From assembly GCA_934591705.1 (NCBI GenBank), contig CAKTPM010000002.1, forward strand, positions 100,861 to 164,860: DNA of 64,000 bases, read 5' to 3'. Below the pieces are notes generated by a model, which was not told the DNA's origin, did no database searches, and worked only from the letters and a program-made list of their open reading frames with translations. The DNA is from an uncultured Oscillospiraceae bacterium (GTDB taxonomy: Bacteria; Bacillota; Clostridia; Oscillospirales; Oscillospiraceae). Positions 14,913 through 22,329 of the stretch are shown here, one piece after another (within the stretch, counting starts at the first letter, position 1; each line of letters starts with the position of its first letter). The position numbers and the translations under genes are program-made.

Positions 14913-16505
14913 TTACCTCCTGATGGCCCGGCCGGCGCAAAGGCCGGTGGGGCGTCCTTCCTCCAGGGCCGGCTGTCCGCTCACCAGCACATAGTCCATG
15001 CCCTGGGAGAGCTGCTCCGGCTCCTGATAGGTGGCATTTTCGTGCAGCGCCCGGAGGGAAAAGACGCACACATCGGCGTCATAGCCCGCCTCCAGGCGGC
15101 CCTTGCGCTTCAGGCCCAGCACCTCGGCAGGGCGGCCGGCGAGCTTGTAGATGGCCTCCTCTATGGGAAGGATATTCTTTTCTCTTACAAAGTGCTCCAA
15201 AAAATGGGTAAAGGTGCCGTAAACCCGGGGATGGGGGCGGCCCTCGGTGGGATAGGTGGCATCGGAGATCACATGGCTCAGCGGGCTCCGGAGGATGGCG
15301 CAGATGTCCTCCTCACAGGCCATAAAGTCGATCATGGTGATCTGCCCGTGCTCCCGGGTCAGCAGGTCGCAGCAGCTGTCCAGGGGGCTTTCGTGCATCA
15401 GGGCGGCGATCTCCGCCAGGTTCTTGCCCTGGTAGGGGTGATCCTCCGGGCAGTGGAGGCCGGTGAGATAGATGCCGTCCCAGCCCGCCAGCTTGGCGAT
15501 ATCATCAAAGCCGGCGCCGCTTTCGATGCGGCGGGCCAGCTCCCGGCGCACGGCAGGGTCCGCCAGCCGGGCCACGGCGGCCTCCATGCCGCCCTCCAGA
15601 AAGTCCGGCGGCAGGATGTGCAGCAGCTGCGTGGAACCGGCGGTGTAGGGGTAGGCGTCGCAGCTCACCGCCAGGTCCTCCTCCCGGGCCCGCTGCAAAA
15701 GGGCCAGCACCCGGGGGACCTTGTCGTTCCAGTTGCTGCGGCCCATGGCCTTCAGGTGGCTGATGTGCACCGGGCACTTCAGGGCCCGGGCCACCGCCAG
15801 CATCTCCTCCACGCTCTGCACCACGCCGGCCCCCTCCTGGCGCATGTGCACCGTGAGGGGGATGCCGCTGTTCGCCAGGGGGGCCAGGGCCCGCACCAGC
15901 TCCGGGGTGGTATAGAAGCACTCCGGGGCATAGCCCAGCCCCAAGCTCACACCCATGGCTCCCTCCGCCAGGGCGGTCTCCAGGGCCCGGTGGATGGCCC
16001 GGTAGTGGCCCTCCTCCAGCCGGGGCAGGTCGTAGCCCGCCGCCGCGGCCCGGATCACGCCGGCTCCCGCCAGCATTCCGCAGTGGATGGGCAGCTCGTG
16101 CAGGGCACCGAGATAGGCCGCCATGGACTCCGTGGGCAGCTCCCGGGGGATATCCCCGGTGATGGGGGCCAGGTAGGCCCGGATGGCGGCGGCGTGCTCG
16201 CCGCCGAAGGGGGCTGCGCCCAGGCCGCAGTTGCCGTTGACGATGGTGGTGAGGCCCTGGCACAGCTCCAGCCGGCCGAAGCCGGGGCGGAAGGCCGCCG
16301 CGTCGGCATGGCGGTGAATATCGATAAAGCCGGGGGTCACCAGCTTTCCCCCGGCCTCGATGACCCGCCGGGCCGGGGCGTGGGCCAGCTGGCCCACTGC
16401 CGCCACGGCGCCGCCGGAGACAGCTACATCGGCGCGAAAACCCTCCCGGCCGGTACCGTCGATGACGGTGCCGCCGCGAATGAGAATATCAAACAAGCTC
16501 TTCAC
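14913..16505 (-). CDS. N-acyl-D-amino-acid deacylase family amidohydrolase
   Basis: 530-aa amidohydrolase-superfamily enzyme. Metal-site features: H-R-H in GFIDIHRHAD, the conserved Cys in NGNCG, H in LTVHMRQEG and H in HISHLKAMG. The D-aminoacylase signature GRPHPRVYGTF is near the C-terminus. It would release the acyl group from N-acyl-D-amino acids, possibly recycling D-amino acids from cell wall or diet. The start is a GTG with a weak GAAG upstream, so the exact N-terminus is uncertain; a TTG 12 nt further in is an alternative. Confidence 0.85.
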   Translation of the reverse strand: MKSLFDILIRGGTVIDGTGREGFRADVAVSGGAVAAVGQLAHAPARRVIEAGGKLVTPGFIDIHRHADAAAFRPGFGRLELCQGLTTIVNGNCGLGAAPFGGEHAAAIRAYLAPITGDIPRELPTESMAAYLGALHELPIHCGMLAGAGVIRAAAAGYDLPRLEEGHYRAIHRALETALAEGAMGVSLGLGYAPECFYTTPELVRALAPLANSGIPLTVHMRQEGAGVVQSVEEMLAVARALKCPVHISHLKAMGRSNWNDKVPRVLALLQRAREEDLAVSCDAYPYTAGSTQLLHILPPDFLEGGMEAAVARLADPAVRRELARRIESGAGFDDIAKLAGWDGIYLTGLHCPEDHPYQGKNLAEIAALMHESPLDSCCDLLTREHGQITMIDFMACEEDICAILRSPLSHVISDATYPTEGRPHPRVYGTFTHFLEHFVREKNILPIEEAIYKLAGRPAEVLGLKRKGRLEAGYDADVCVFSLRALHENATYQEPEQLSQGMDYVLVSGQPALEEGRPTGLCAGRAIRR

Positions 16506-16534
16506 CCGATTTCTTCATTATTGTAATGCGCATA

Positions 16535-17461
16535 TTATGCGGCGGGCTCTGCGGGCTCTGCGGGCTCTGCGGGCTCCGCCACCAGCAGATCCGCCAGCTT
16601 CAGCAGGGGCGCAAGCGCCTCCTGGGACATCAGGTAGATGGTGCTCTCCTCCCCCAGGGTCACATAGCGGCTGTCCTCCGAGGCATTGCCCACATGGAGC
16701 ACCAGATCCGCCTGGGCCCCCACGGAGTTGACATAGGTCACCACAATGTTCAGGGGGGCGTCCAGCCCGCACAGGGCCGCCGCGCCGGCGGCGGGGGAGT
16801 AGTCCACGCACCGGGTCACAGCCAGCCGGCTCAGCGCCTCCGTCAGGCCGCCGTCCGGCAGCTCCTGGCCGCCGGAGATCCACTTGCCCTCCTTGTAGAA
16901 CAGGGCCCGGTGGATGTCCCCCCGGTTGAGGGTAACGGAGAAGAGGTTCTCCGCCGTCAGGGCGGGCATGGTCGGGAGCAGGGCCATGTCAAACACCCCC
17001 ACGGAGAGCTGCTGCACCAGCGCATCGCTCATCCTATAGAGGTCCTCCGGCCGGTCATCCCGGCTCATGTACCAGCTGCCGTCCGCATCCTGCTTGCCGA
17101 CGGTGAGCCGGACGGCGGTCTCCTGGGTGCTGAGCAAAAAATACTTCTGGGCACTGTCCAGGCCGTAGAGGGCGGGATCGTCCAGGGTCCCGACCCGCTC
17201 CGCCTGCAGGAGCTGCTTGAGCTCCTGCAGCAGTTGGGTCAGCTTTTCGCCGTCCAGAGGGAAGCCCGGCCCGTCGGTCCAGGTCCAGACCCCCTCCTGG
17301 CAGGAGAACCGGGCGGTAACATTGCCGTCGGAATACTGCAGGGCGGTGATCTGCGCCTCCGCAGGGGCGGCAGTCACCTCCTCCGGGGCTTTTTCCTTGC
17401 CGCAGCCGTAGAGGCCCAGGGCCAGGGCCGCGGTCAGCACGATGATAAGAAGGTGTTTCAT
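16535..17461 (-). CDS. DUF4340 domain lipoprotein
   Basis: 308-aa exported lipoprotein: signal peptide with lipobox LGLYGC (C20), then two copies of a DUF4340-like beta domain (the ALYGLDSAQKYFLLS and ALCGLDAPLNIVVTY stretches). The protein ends in an Ala-Glu-Pro tandem repeat encoded by four 9-bp units. DUF4340 proteins are often linked to ABC-type gliding or Gld-like transporters, but none is adjacent; function unknown. AAAGGAT precedes the ATG. Confidence 0.82.
   Translation of the reverse strand: MKHLLIIVLTAALALGLYGCGKEKAPEEVTAAPAEAQITALQYSDGNVTARFSCQEGVWTWTDGPGFPLDGEKLTQLLQELKQLLQAERVGTLDDPALYGLDSAQKYFLLSTQETAVRLTVGKQDADGSWYMSRDDRPEDLYRMSDALVQQLSVGVFDMALLPTMPALTAENLFSVTLNRGDIHRALFYKEGKWISGGQELPDGGLTEALSRLAVTRCVDYSPAAGAAALCGLDAPLNIVVTYVNSVGAQADLVLHVGNASEDSRYVTLGEESTIYLMSQEALAPLLKLADLLVAEPAEPAEPAEPAA
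16542..16577 (-). repeat. 9-bp tandem repeat, four units
   Basis: GCGGGCTCT repeated three times followed by GCGGGCTCC, encoding the (Ala-Glu-Pro)n tail of the DUF4340 lipoprotein just before its stop codon. Unit gain or loss would keep the reading frame. Confidence 0.9.
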
Positions 17462-17501
17462 AAGTGTATCCTTTCCGGGAATTCAGGCGCAGGGCCGCAC
17501 A

Positions 17502-18077
17502 TCAGTCCTGCAGCGCCAGGGCCACCGTCATGGTGCAGCCGTTTTTCAGCGTGTGATCCAGCACCACGCCCTCGGGCAGCGCCAGGCCGCTGAGCTTCAG
17601 CAGCGGGCCGTGGCCGGTGAGCTTGAAGAGGGCCTCCTTGGCCGTCCAGCACTCCCAGAAGCGCTGGTAGCAGCCGGCATCCCCATAGCGGATGTAGGCC
17701 AGCTCCTGCTCACTGCAGGTGCGGCGGATGAACTTTTCCTCGGCCAGGCGGATCACCTCCACATCCACGCCCACAGGCACCCGGGCCACGGCGCACACCA
17801 CATAGGGGCCGCTGTGGCTGATGCTGCAGTAGAGCTCCGCCTGTGCGACGGTGGGCTTTCCGTCCTCATCCCATTCCAGAGGCACCGCCGCCTCCTCCAC
17901 CCCCAGACGCCGGGCCAGCAGCTGCCGGGCCAGCATTTCGCCGGCAGCGGTGCGCTTGCGGTCGTCGGGGTCCTGTATATTCTCCATGCGCTTGCGCCGC
18001 CGGGGATCGGTCCGGTGCAGCAGCGCCTCAAGCTCCTCCTCCGCCATGGTGCGGATGTCATACCATACAGCTTCCAT
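17502..18077 (-). CDS. 4'-phosphopantetheinyl transferase (Sfp type)
   Basis: 191-aa enzyme that transfers phosphopantetheine from CoA to acyl- or peptidyl-carrier proteins. The two Mg/CoA motifs are present: GVDVE (near residue 96) and WTAKEALFK (near residue 144). CSISHSGPYVVCAV is also typical. The ATG at 18077 follows AGGAGG by 8 nt; an in-frame start at 18098 has no such site. No polyketide or peptide synthetase is in the window, so it may simply serve fatty-acid ACP. Confidence 0.88.
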   Translation of the reverse strand: MEAVWYDIRTMAEEELEALLHRTDPRRRKRMENIQDPDDRKRTAAGEMLARQLLARRLGVEEAAVPLEWDEDGKPTVAQAELYCSISHSGPYVVCAVARVPVGVDVEVIRLAEEKFIRRTCSEQELAYIRYGDAGCYQRFWECWTAKEALFKLTGHGPLLKLSGLALPEGVVLDHTLKNGCTMTVALALQD

Positions 18078-18115
18078 CGGTTTTCCTCCTGTGTTCAAAT
18101 ATCACACCAAGATAC

Positions 18116-18121
18116 ATTGTA
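18116..18121 (-). promoter_or_regulatory. -10 box of the PPTase promoter
   Basis: Minus-strand TACAAT at 18116-18121. The -35 region (TGGAAA) is weak. Confidence 0.45.
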
Positions 18122-18161
18122 ACACAGCTTCTCCGCGATTTCCAGACTTTTTCTCCGGCTC

Positions 18162-18190
18162 TTGCATTCCCGGCGGCTTTGCGCTACACT
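18162..18190 (+). promoter_or_regulatory. promoter of truA
   Basis: TTGCAT (18162-18167), 17-bp spacer, TACACT (18185-18190). Confidence 0.72.
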
Positions 18191-18231
18191 GTTGCGTGAA
18201 AAGCAACCGTCTTTCACGGGAGGAGCGTACC

Positions 18232-18969
18232 ATGCAGAACTATAAATTCACCCTCGCCTATGACGGCACCCGGTTTTTCGGCTGGGAGCGCCAGCCGGAT
18301 AAGGAGACCGTTCAGGGCAAGCTGGAGAGCGTGCTCAGCGCCCTGTGCGAGGCCCCGGTGGAGGTCATCGGTGCCGGGCGCACCGACGCCGGGGTCCACG
18401 CCCGGGCCATGGTGGCCAACGCCTTTTTGCCCACGGACAAGACCCCGGAGGAGATCCGGGACTACTGCAACCGCTACCTCCCCGACGCCATCGCCGTCCG
18501 GGAGGTGCGCCCCTGCTCGGAGCGGTTCCACGCCCGGTACAAGGCCGTCGGGAAGACCTATCGCTACACCTGCTTCGACGGGGAGGTAAAGCCGGTATTC
18601 GACCGGCGGTATGTGACGGTCCTGCCCTATCGGGTGGACACCGCCCGGATGCAGGCCGCCGCGGACTGCCTGGTGGGGGAGCATGATTTCACCAGCTTCT
18701 GCGGCAACCCCCGGATGAAAAAATCCGCCGTTCGCCGGGTAGACAGCATCACCGTCACCCGGCAGAGGGACCGGGTGAGCATCACCGTCCACGGCACGGG
18801 GTTTTTGCAGAACATGGTGCGCATCATTGCAGGCACCCTGCTGGAGGTGGGCCGGGGCTTTTGGGAGCCGGAAAGGGCGCGGGAGATCTTGGAGGCCCGG
18901 GATCGCCGGGAGGCCGGGCCCACCGCCCCGCCGGAGGGCCTTTGCCTGATGAAGGTGGACTACGAATAG
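18232..18969 (+). CDS. truA: tRNA pseudouridine(38-40) synthase TruA
   Basis: 245-aa pseudouridine synthase acting on the tRNA anticodon stem-loop. The catalytic Asp is D52 in GAGRTDAGVHA. Further family blocks are DGTRFFGWERQ at the N-terminus, DFTSFCG and FLQNMVRIIAGTLLEVG. GGGAGGAG lies 7 nt before the ATG. The last codons are followed by a near copy of themselves (GGACTACGAATA occurs twice), a small duplication across the stop codon. Confidence 0.96.
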   Translation: MQNYKFTLAYDGTRFFGWERQPDKETVQGKLESVLSALCEAPVEVIGAGRTDAGVHARAMVANAFLPTDKTPEEIRDYCNRYLPDAIAVREVRPCSERFHARYKAVGKTYRYTCFDGEVKPVFDRRYVTVLPYRVDTARMQAAADCLVGEHDFTSFCGNPRMKKSAVRRVDSITVTRQRDRVSITVHGTGFLQNMVRIIAGTLLEVGRGFWEPERAREILEARDRREAGPTAPPEGLCLMKVDYE

Positions 18970-18983
18970 GCGGACTACGAATA

Positions 18984-19016
18984 AAAAGCTCCGACCCCGG
19001 CGGGGTCGGAGCTTTT
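18984..19016. terminator. bidirectional intrinsic terminator
   Basis: AAAAGCTCCGACCCC / GGGGTCGGAGCTTTT with a 3-nt loop, between convergent truA and the minus-strand pair. Confidence 0.88.
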
Positions 19017-19025
19017 CAGCAGCCA

Positions 19026-19445
19026 TCAGAAGTTGTCCTTGATGAATTTGTTGAGCTTTTCAATGTCGTAGGCGTCCTTATAGGTGTTCTTGAAGCGCTG
19101 CACGGTGAGACTGTTGTACTGCACGATCTTGCGGTACTTCAAAAAGCCCGCCAGCAGCGGGATACCGGCGCAGAGGTACCCGAAGGGGGCGCTGCGCCAG
19201 GCGGCGGTGGCCAGGGCCGCCAGCACCACGAAGGAGATCACCACACCGGCGATCTGCTTTTTGGGGTGGATCATCTTCACGGACTCCTCCGTAACGATGC
19301 CCTCCCGGATCATCATCTGGGCAAAGCGCTTCTGAACGCCGAAGAGACTCACGGCGTTGAGGATCACCGGGGCCACGCCGAAGAAGGCGAACAGCGCCAC
19401 CACCACATCCATAAACAGTACGATCAGGTCGGTTGTATCAGGCAT
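19026..19445 (-). CDS. conserved membrane protein, unknown function
   Basis: 139 aa with three probable membrane helices (about residues 7-30, 66-82 and 86-101) and a charged C-terminus ending in IEKLNKFIKDNF. It follows the racemase-like gene by 17 bp with an AAGGAG box and shares its transcript. No named family recognised. Confidence 0.7.
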   Translation of the reverse strand: MPDTTDLIVLFMDVVVALFAFFGVAPVILNAVSLFGVQKRFAQMMIREGIVTEESVKMIHPKKQIAGVVISFVVLAALATAAWRSAPFGYLCAGIPLLAGFLKYRKIVQYNSLTVQRFKNTYKDAYDIEKLNKFIKDNF

Positions 19446-19462
19446 TTTTCATTTCTCCTTTT

Positions 19463-20560
19463 TTATTCTTCGTACAGCCCCAGCGGCATATCGCTGCGGT
19501 CTGTGGCATAGAGCATATTTACATAGGAAAAGCCGAATTCCACGATATCGCCGGGGCAGAGGCGGCGGCAGCGGGTGACATCCACGATGCAGTGGTCGCT
19601 GCTGGCGCCGATGACCGCCATACCCGGCTCCCGGCACACCAGGGCCTCCACCGGGCCCACATCCGCCCGGCCAAAGTCCAGAAGGGCGCGTATCTGCATC
19701 CCCACATCCACATAGACGGGGCGGTTGCCGAAGGCGTCGATGGCCAGCTCTCCCTGGGGATAGCTGGGCTTTTCCTTTACCTCCAGCACCTCGGCGCGGA
19801 GGGTAAAGGTCTCCATGTCCAGGTAGTCCAGGCCCGGGTAGCCCCACCCGGTCTGCAGGTCCTTGGCCCCCAGCAGGATGCCCTCCCCCAGGCGCAGGTG
19901 GTTGACCCCGGCGGGCATGGTGCCCTCGTGGATCAGGGGATAGCTGCTGGTGGCGCCGCCGGAGACGATCTCCAGCCGGCGGCCGATGCACGCCTCCACC
20001 TGCCGGGCAGCAGCCAGGAGCTGCTCCATCTTTTCCACCGTGGGCCGCACGGAGCCGTAGCAGCCCAGGTTCACCCCCACACCGGCAAGGTGTACATGGG
20101 GGAGGTCCGCCTCCACATGGCAGCAGACCGTGAGCAGCTCCTCTTTGTCCCAAAAGCCCTCCCGGAGGTCGCCCAGGTCGGCCATCACGATGACGCTGTG
20201 GGTCTTCCCCTGGCGGGCGCATTCCGCCTCCAGGGCGTCCAGGACGGATCTCTCGCTCTGGAGCGAGAGGTCTGCATAGCGGACGGTGTCCGGCAGCTCC
20301 GTCAGCCCCGGGATGCGCAGCAGGAGACAGGGGGCGTTGATCCCCGCCTCCCGGCAGCGGAGGATCTGCTCCAGGCGGCTGGTGCCGATCTGGGCGGCAC
20401 CGCAGTCCAAAAAGGCCCGGGCCACGGCGGGGATGCCGTTGCAGCCCTTGATGACGCCGCACACGGCCACGCCCTGTGCCCGGCAGCGGGAGATCACACG
20501 CTCCATGTTCCGCCGCAGGCGGGTCATATTCAATTCCACCCGAGGGTACTCTCTATGCAC
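19463..20560 (-). CDS. alanine/ornithine racemase family PLP enzyme
   Basis: 365-aa PLP enzyme of the alanine-racemase N-terminal fold (fold type III). The PLP lysine is K38 in GVIKGCNG. GGATSSYPLIHEG and LRLGEGILLG are phosphate- and substrate-side motifs seen in the ornithine racemase/YhfX group rather than in classical Alr. It starts with GTG, 8 nt after AAGGAGG. The likely reaction is racemisation of an amino acid such as ornithine or alanine; the substrate is not determined. Confidence 0.82.
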   Translation of the reverse strand: MHREYPRVELNMTRLRRNMERVISRCRAQGVAVCGVIKGCNGIPAVARAFLDCGAAQIGTSRLEQILRCREAGINAPCLLLRIPGLTELPDTVRYADLSLQSERSVLDALEAECARQGKTHSVIVMADLGDLREGFWDKEELLTVCCHVEADLPHVHLAGVGVNLGCYGSVRPTVEKMEQLLAAARQVEACIGRRLEIVSGGATSSYPLIHEGTMPAGVNHLRLGEGILLGAKDLQTGWGYPGLDYLDMETFTLRAEVLEVKEKPSYPQGELAIDAFGNRPVYVDVGMQIRALLDFGRADVGPVEALVCREPGMAVIGASSDHCIVDVTRCRRLCPGDIVEFGFSYVNMLYATDRSDMPLGLYEE

Positions 20561-20591
20561 GGCGGGCGCCTCCTTCTTTTATATCTCACTT

Positions 20592-20621
20592 AGTATAGCA
20601 CACCAGGGGCGGACATGCCAA
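20592..20621 (-). promoter_or_regulatory. promoter of the racemase-like operon
   Basis: On the minus strand TTGGCA (20616-20621), 18-bp spacer, TATACT (20592-20597). Confidence 0.7.
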
Positions 20622-20645
20622 CCCTATTTTTTCCCGATTTTTCCG

Positions 20646-20674
20646 TTGCGCTTTTTCCCGGGAGGCCGTATAAT
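20646..20674 (+). promoter_or_regulatory. promoter of the DHHW lipoprotein gene
   Basis: TTGCGC (20646-20651), 17-bp spacer, TATAAT (20669-20674). Confidence 0.7.
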
Positions 20675-20713
20675 GAGTTGGCCCCAGACCACCTATGAGA
20701 AGGAGGAGTCCCC

Positions 20714-22051
20714 ATGAAAAGATTACTCTGCGGCGCCCTGTGCGCGCTGCTTTTGCTGCCGCTCACCGGCTGCCACAGGCACACCCCCGGCCCGGAGGCC
20801 ACCTGCACCACGGCTCAGCTCTGCACGGAATGCGGCAAGGAGCTCGCAGCCGCCCTGGGCCACGAGCCCGACGAGCCCACCTGCGCTCATGACCAGACCT
20901 GCCGGCGCTGCGGCGAGATCCTGGCCCCTGCCCTGCCCCATACGCCGGAGGGTCAGGCCACCTGCACCACGGCTCAGCTCTGCAGTGTGTGCGGGGCGGT
21001 GCTCATCCCTGCCAAGGGCCACAGCGTGGACAGCGCCACCGGGCTTTGCACCGTGTGCGGCCGGCAGGTGACGGAGCCCGGCGGCACCTACATACGCCCC
21101 GGCAAAAACGACTATGTCAGCGACGATACCGCCGCCCTGGTGCCGGAGACCGCCGCCAGCGGCCACTACAGCAACGACCTTGCCTCCTACTATGCCGGGG
21201 CGGTGCTGATCTGCGGGGATTACGGCATGGAATATTTCTCCTGCGACCCCACCGGCTCGGACAACTATGCCGCCATCGTCAACGACTTTGCCGCCAGGTA
21301 TCCCGATGTGAACATCACCGCCCTGCTGGTGCCCAAGTGCTGCGCCTATGAGACCCCCGCTGACCGGGACAGCGTCCACGACTCCATCGCCGGGTTCATC
21401 TCCGCCACCTACGGCAAGATGGACGGCCGGGTGAAGAGGGCCGACGCCATGGGCCTCATGGACGCCCACGCCGGGGAGTACATGTTCTACCGCACCGATC
21501 ACCACTGGACCTCCCTGGGCGCGTACTACGCCTCGGCGGCCTACTGCGCTGCCAACGGCATCACCCCCCTGGCCCTGGAGAGCTACGAGTCCACCGTCCG
21601 CACCGGCGTCACGGGCACCCTCTACATGTACGGCCGCAATGACGCCAACCTCAAGCGGAACCCCGACTACACCGTGTGCCGCTATCCCCAGACCGGCTAC
21701 TCCCTGCGCTGCTATAACGGCGGGTGGTACAATGCTCCGGCGGTGAACGGCAGCTACCGGGACTATGCCAGCGTGTTCATCAGCGGCGATAACCCCCTCA
21801 CCGTCATCCGCACCGACAAGGACACCGGCCGCACCCTGCTGATCTTCAAGGAGTCCTACGGCAATGCCTTTGTGCCCTACATGATCGACTACTATGACCG
21901 GGTCATCGTGGCGGACATCCGGGAAAGCGGCCGCATGCCCGCCACGGCGGAGCTGATGCGCACCTACGGCGTGACGGATGTGCTCTTTATCAACAATGTC
22001 CAGGCAGCCATGTCCCTGCAGGACAGTCTGCGGACCACCGCCCTCTCCTGA
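20714..22051 (+). CDS. DHHW-family lipoprotein with Cys-rich repeats
   Basis: 445-aa exported lipoprotein with signal peptide and lipobox (LPLTGC, C20). Residues ~28-120 hold four Cys-rich repeats of the type CTxAxLCxxCGxxLxxxxGH. The main domain (from ~150) is a DHHW-type SGNH-like fold, with TDHHWTSLGAYYA near residue 260 and FKESYGNAFVPYMIDYY near 380. DHHW proteins are associated with surface polysaccharide modification. The Cys repeats may bind metal, but they would face the outside. RBS GAAGGAGGAG. Confidence 0.8.
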   Translation: MKRLLCGALCALLLLPLTGCHRHTPGPEATCTTAQLCTECGKELAAALGHEPDEPTCAHDQTCRRCGEILAPALPHTPEGQATCTTAQLCSVCGAVLIPAKGHSVDSATGLCTVCGRQVTEPGGTYIRPGKNDYVSDDTAALVPETAASGHYSNDLASYYAGAVLICGDYGMEYFSCDPTGSDNYAAIVNDFAARYPDVNITALLVPKCCAYETPADRDSVHDSIAGFISATYGKMDGRVKRADAMGLMDAHAGEYMFYRTDHHWTSLGAYYASAAYCAANGITPLALESYESTVRTGVTGTLYMYGRNDANLKRNPDYTVCRYPQTGYSLRCYNGGWYNAPAVNGSYRDYASVFISGDNPLTVIRTDKDTGRTLLIFKESYGNAFVPYMIDYYDRVIVADIRESGRMPATAELMRTYGVTDVLFINNVQAAMSLQDSLRTTALS

Positions 22052-22065
22052 AAAAACCGGAGAAT

Positions 22066-22101
22066 CGCCCCGGCGCCCCCCCTTGGGAGGCCGCCGGGGC
22101 G
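22066..22101 (+). terminator. intrinsic terminator after the DHHW gene
   Basis: CGCCCCGGCG / CGCCGGGGCG arms around a 16-nt loop, followed by a weak T-containing tract (TTCTGCGTT). Confidence 0.5.
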
Positions 22102-22329
22102 TTCTGCGTTATGGCAACCTTTTTCTCCCGCCGGGGCCGAAGGGGCCGGCGGCGGCAGGGAAGATTTTCCAAATGTGGTGCTTTTCCGCCAAAAAGCTAC
22201 AAAATTTTGCGTTTTCCGGGTAGACAAGTCCCGGCGGCCATGCTATACTGCAAACTGTAAAATTGTATTATGTAAAGCGGCGGACGGGCTTTTTTGCGTC
22301 CGACACTACACGGAGATGGGTGATAGGAT
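22102..22329 (+). other. intergenic leader of the dockerin gene
   Basis: Holds the promoter at 22221-22249 and a leader hairpin (GGACG at about 22284 pairing with CGTCC at about 22299). I see no known riboswitch class and no further gene. Confidence 0.5.
22221..22249 (+). promoter_or_regulatory. promoter of the dockerin-cohesin gene pair
   Basis: TAGACA (22221-22226), 17-bp spacer, TATACT (22244-22249). Confidence 0.72.

Noticed and set aside
17502..18077. PPTase as a marker of a natural-product cluster
   Set aside because: No polyketide or non-ribosomal peptide synthetase genes occur in the window.
22250..22329. c-di-GMP or other riboswitch in the dockerin gene leader
   Set aside because: There is one simple hairpin but no GEMM-type conserved core and no terminator/antiterminator pair.
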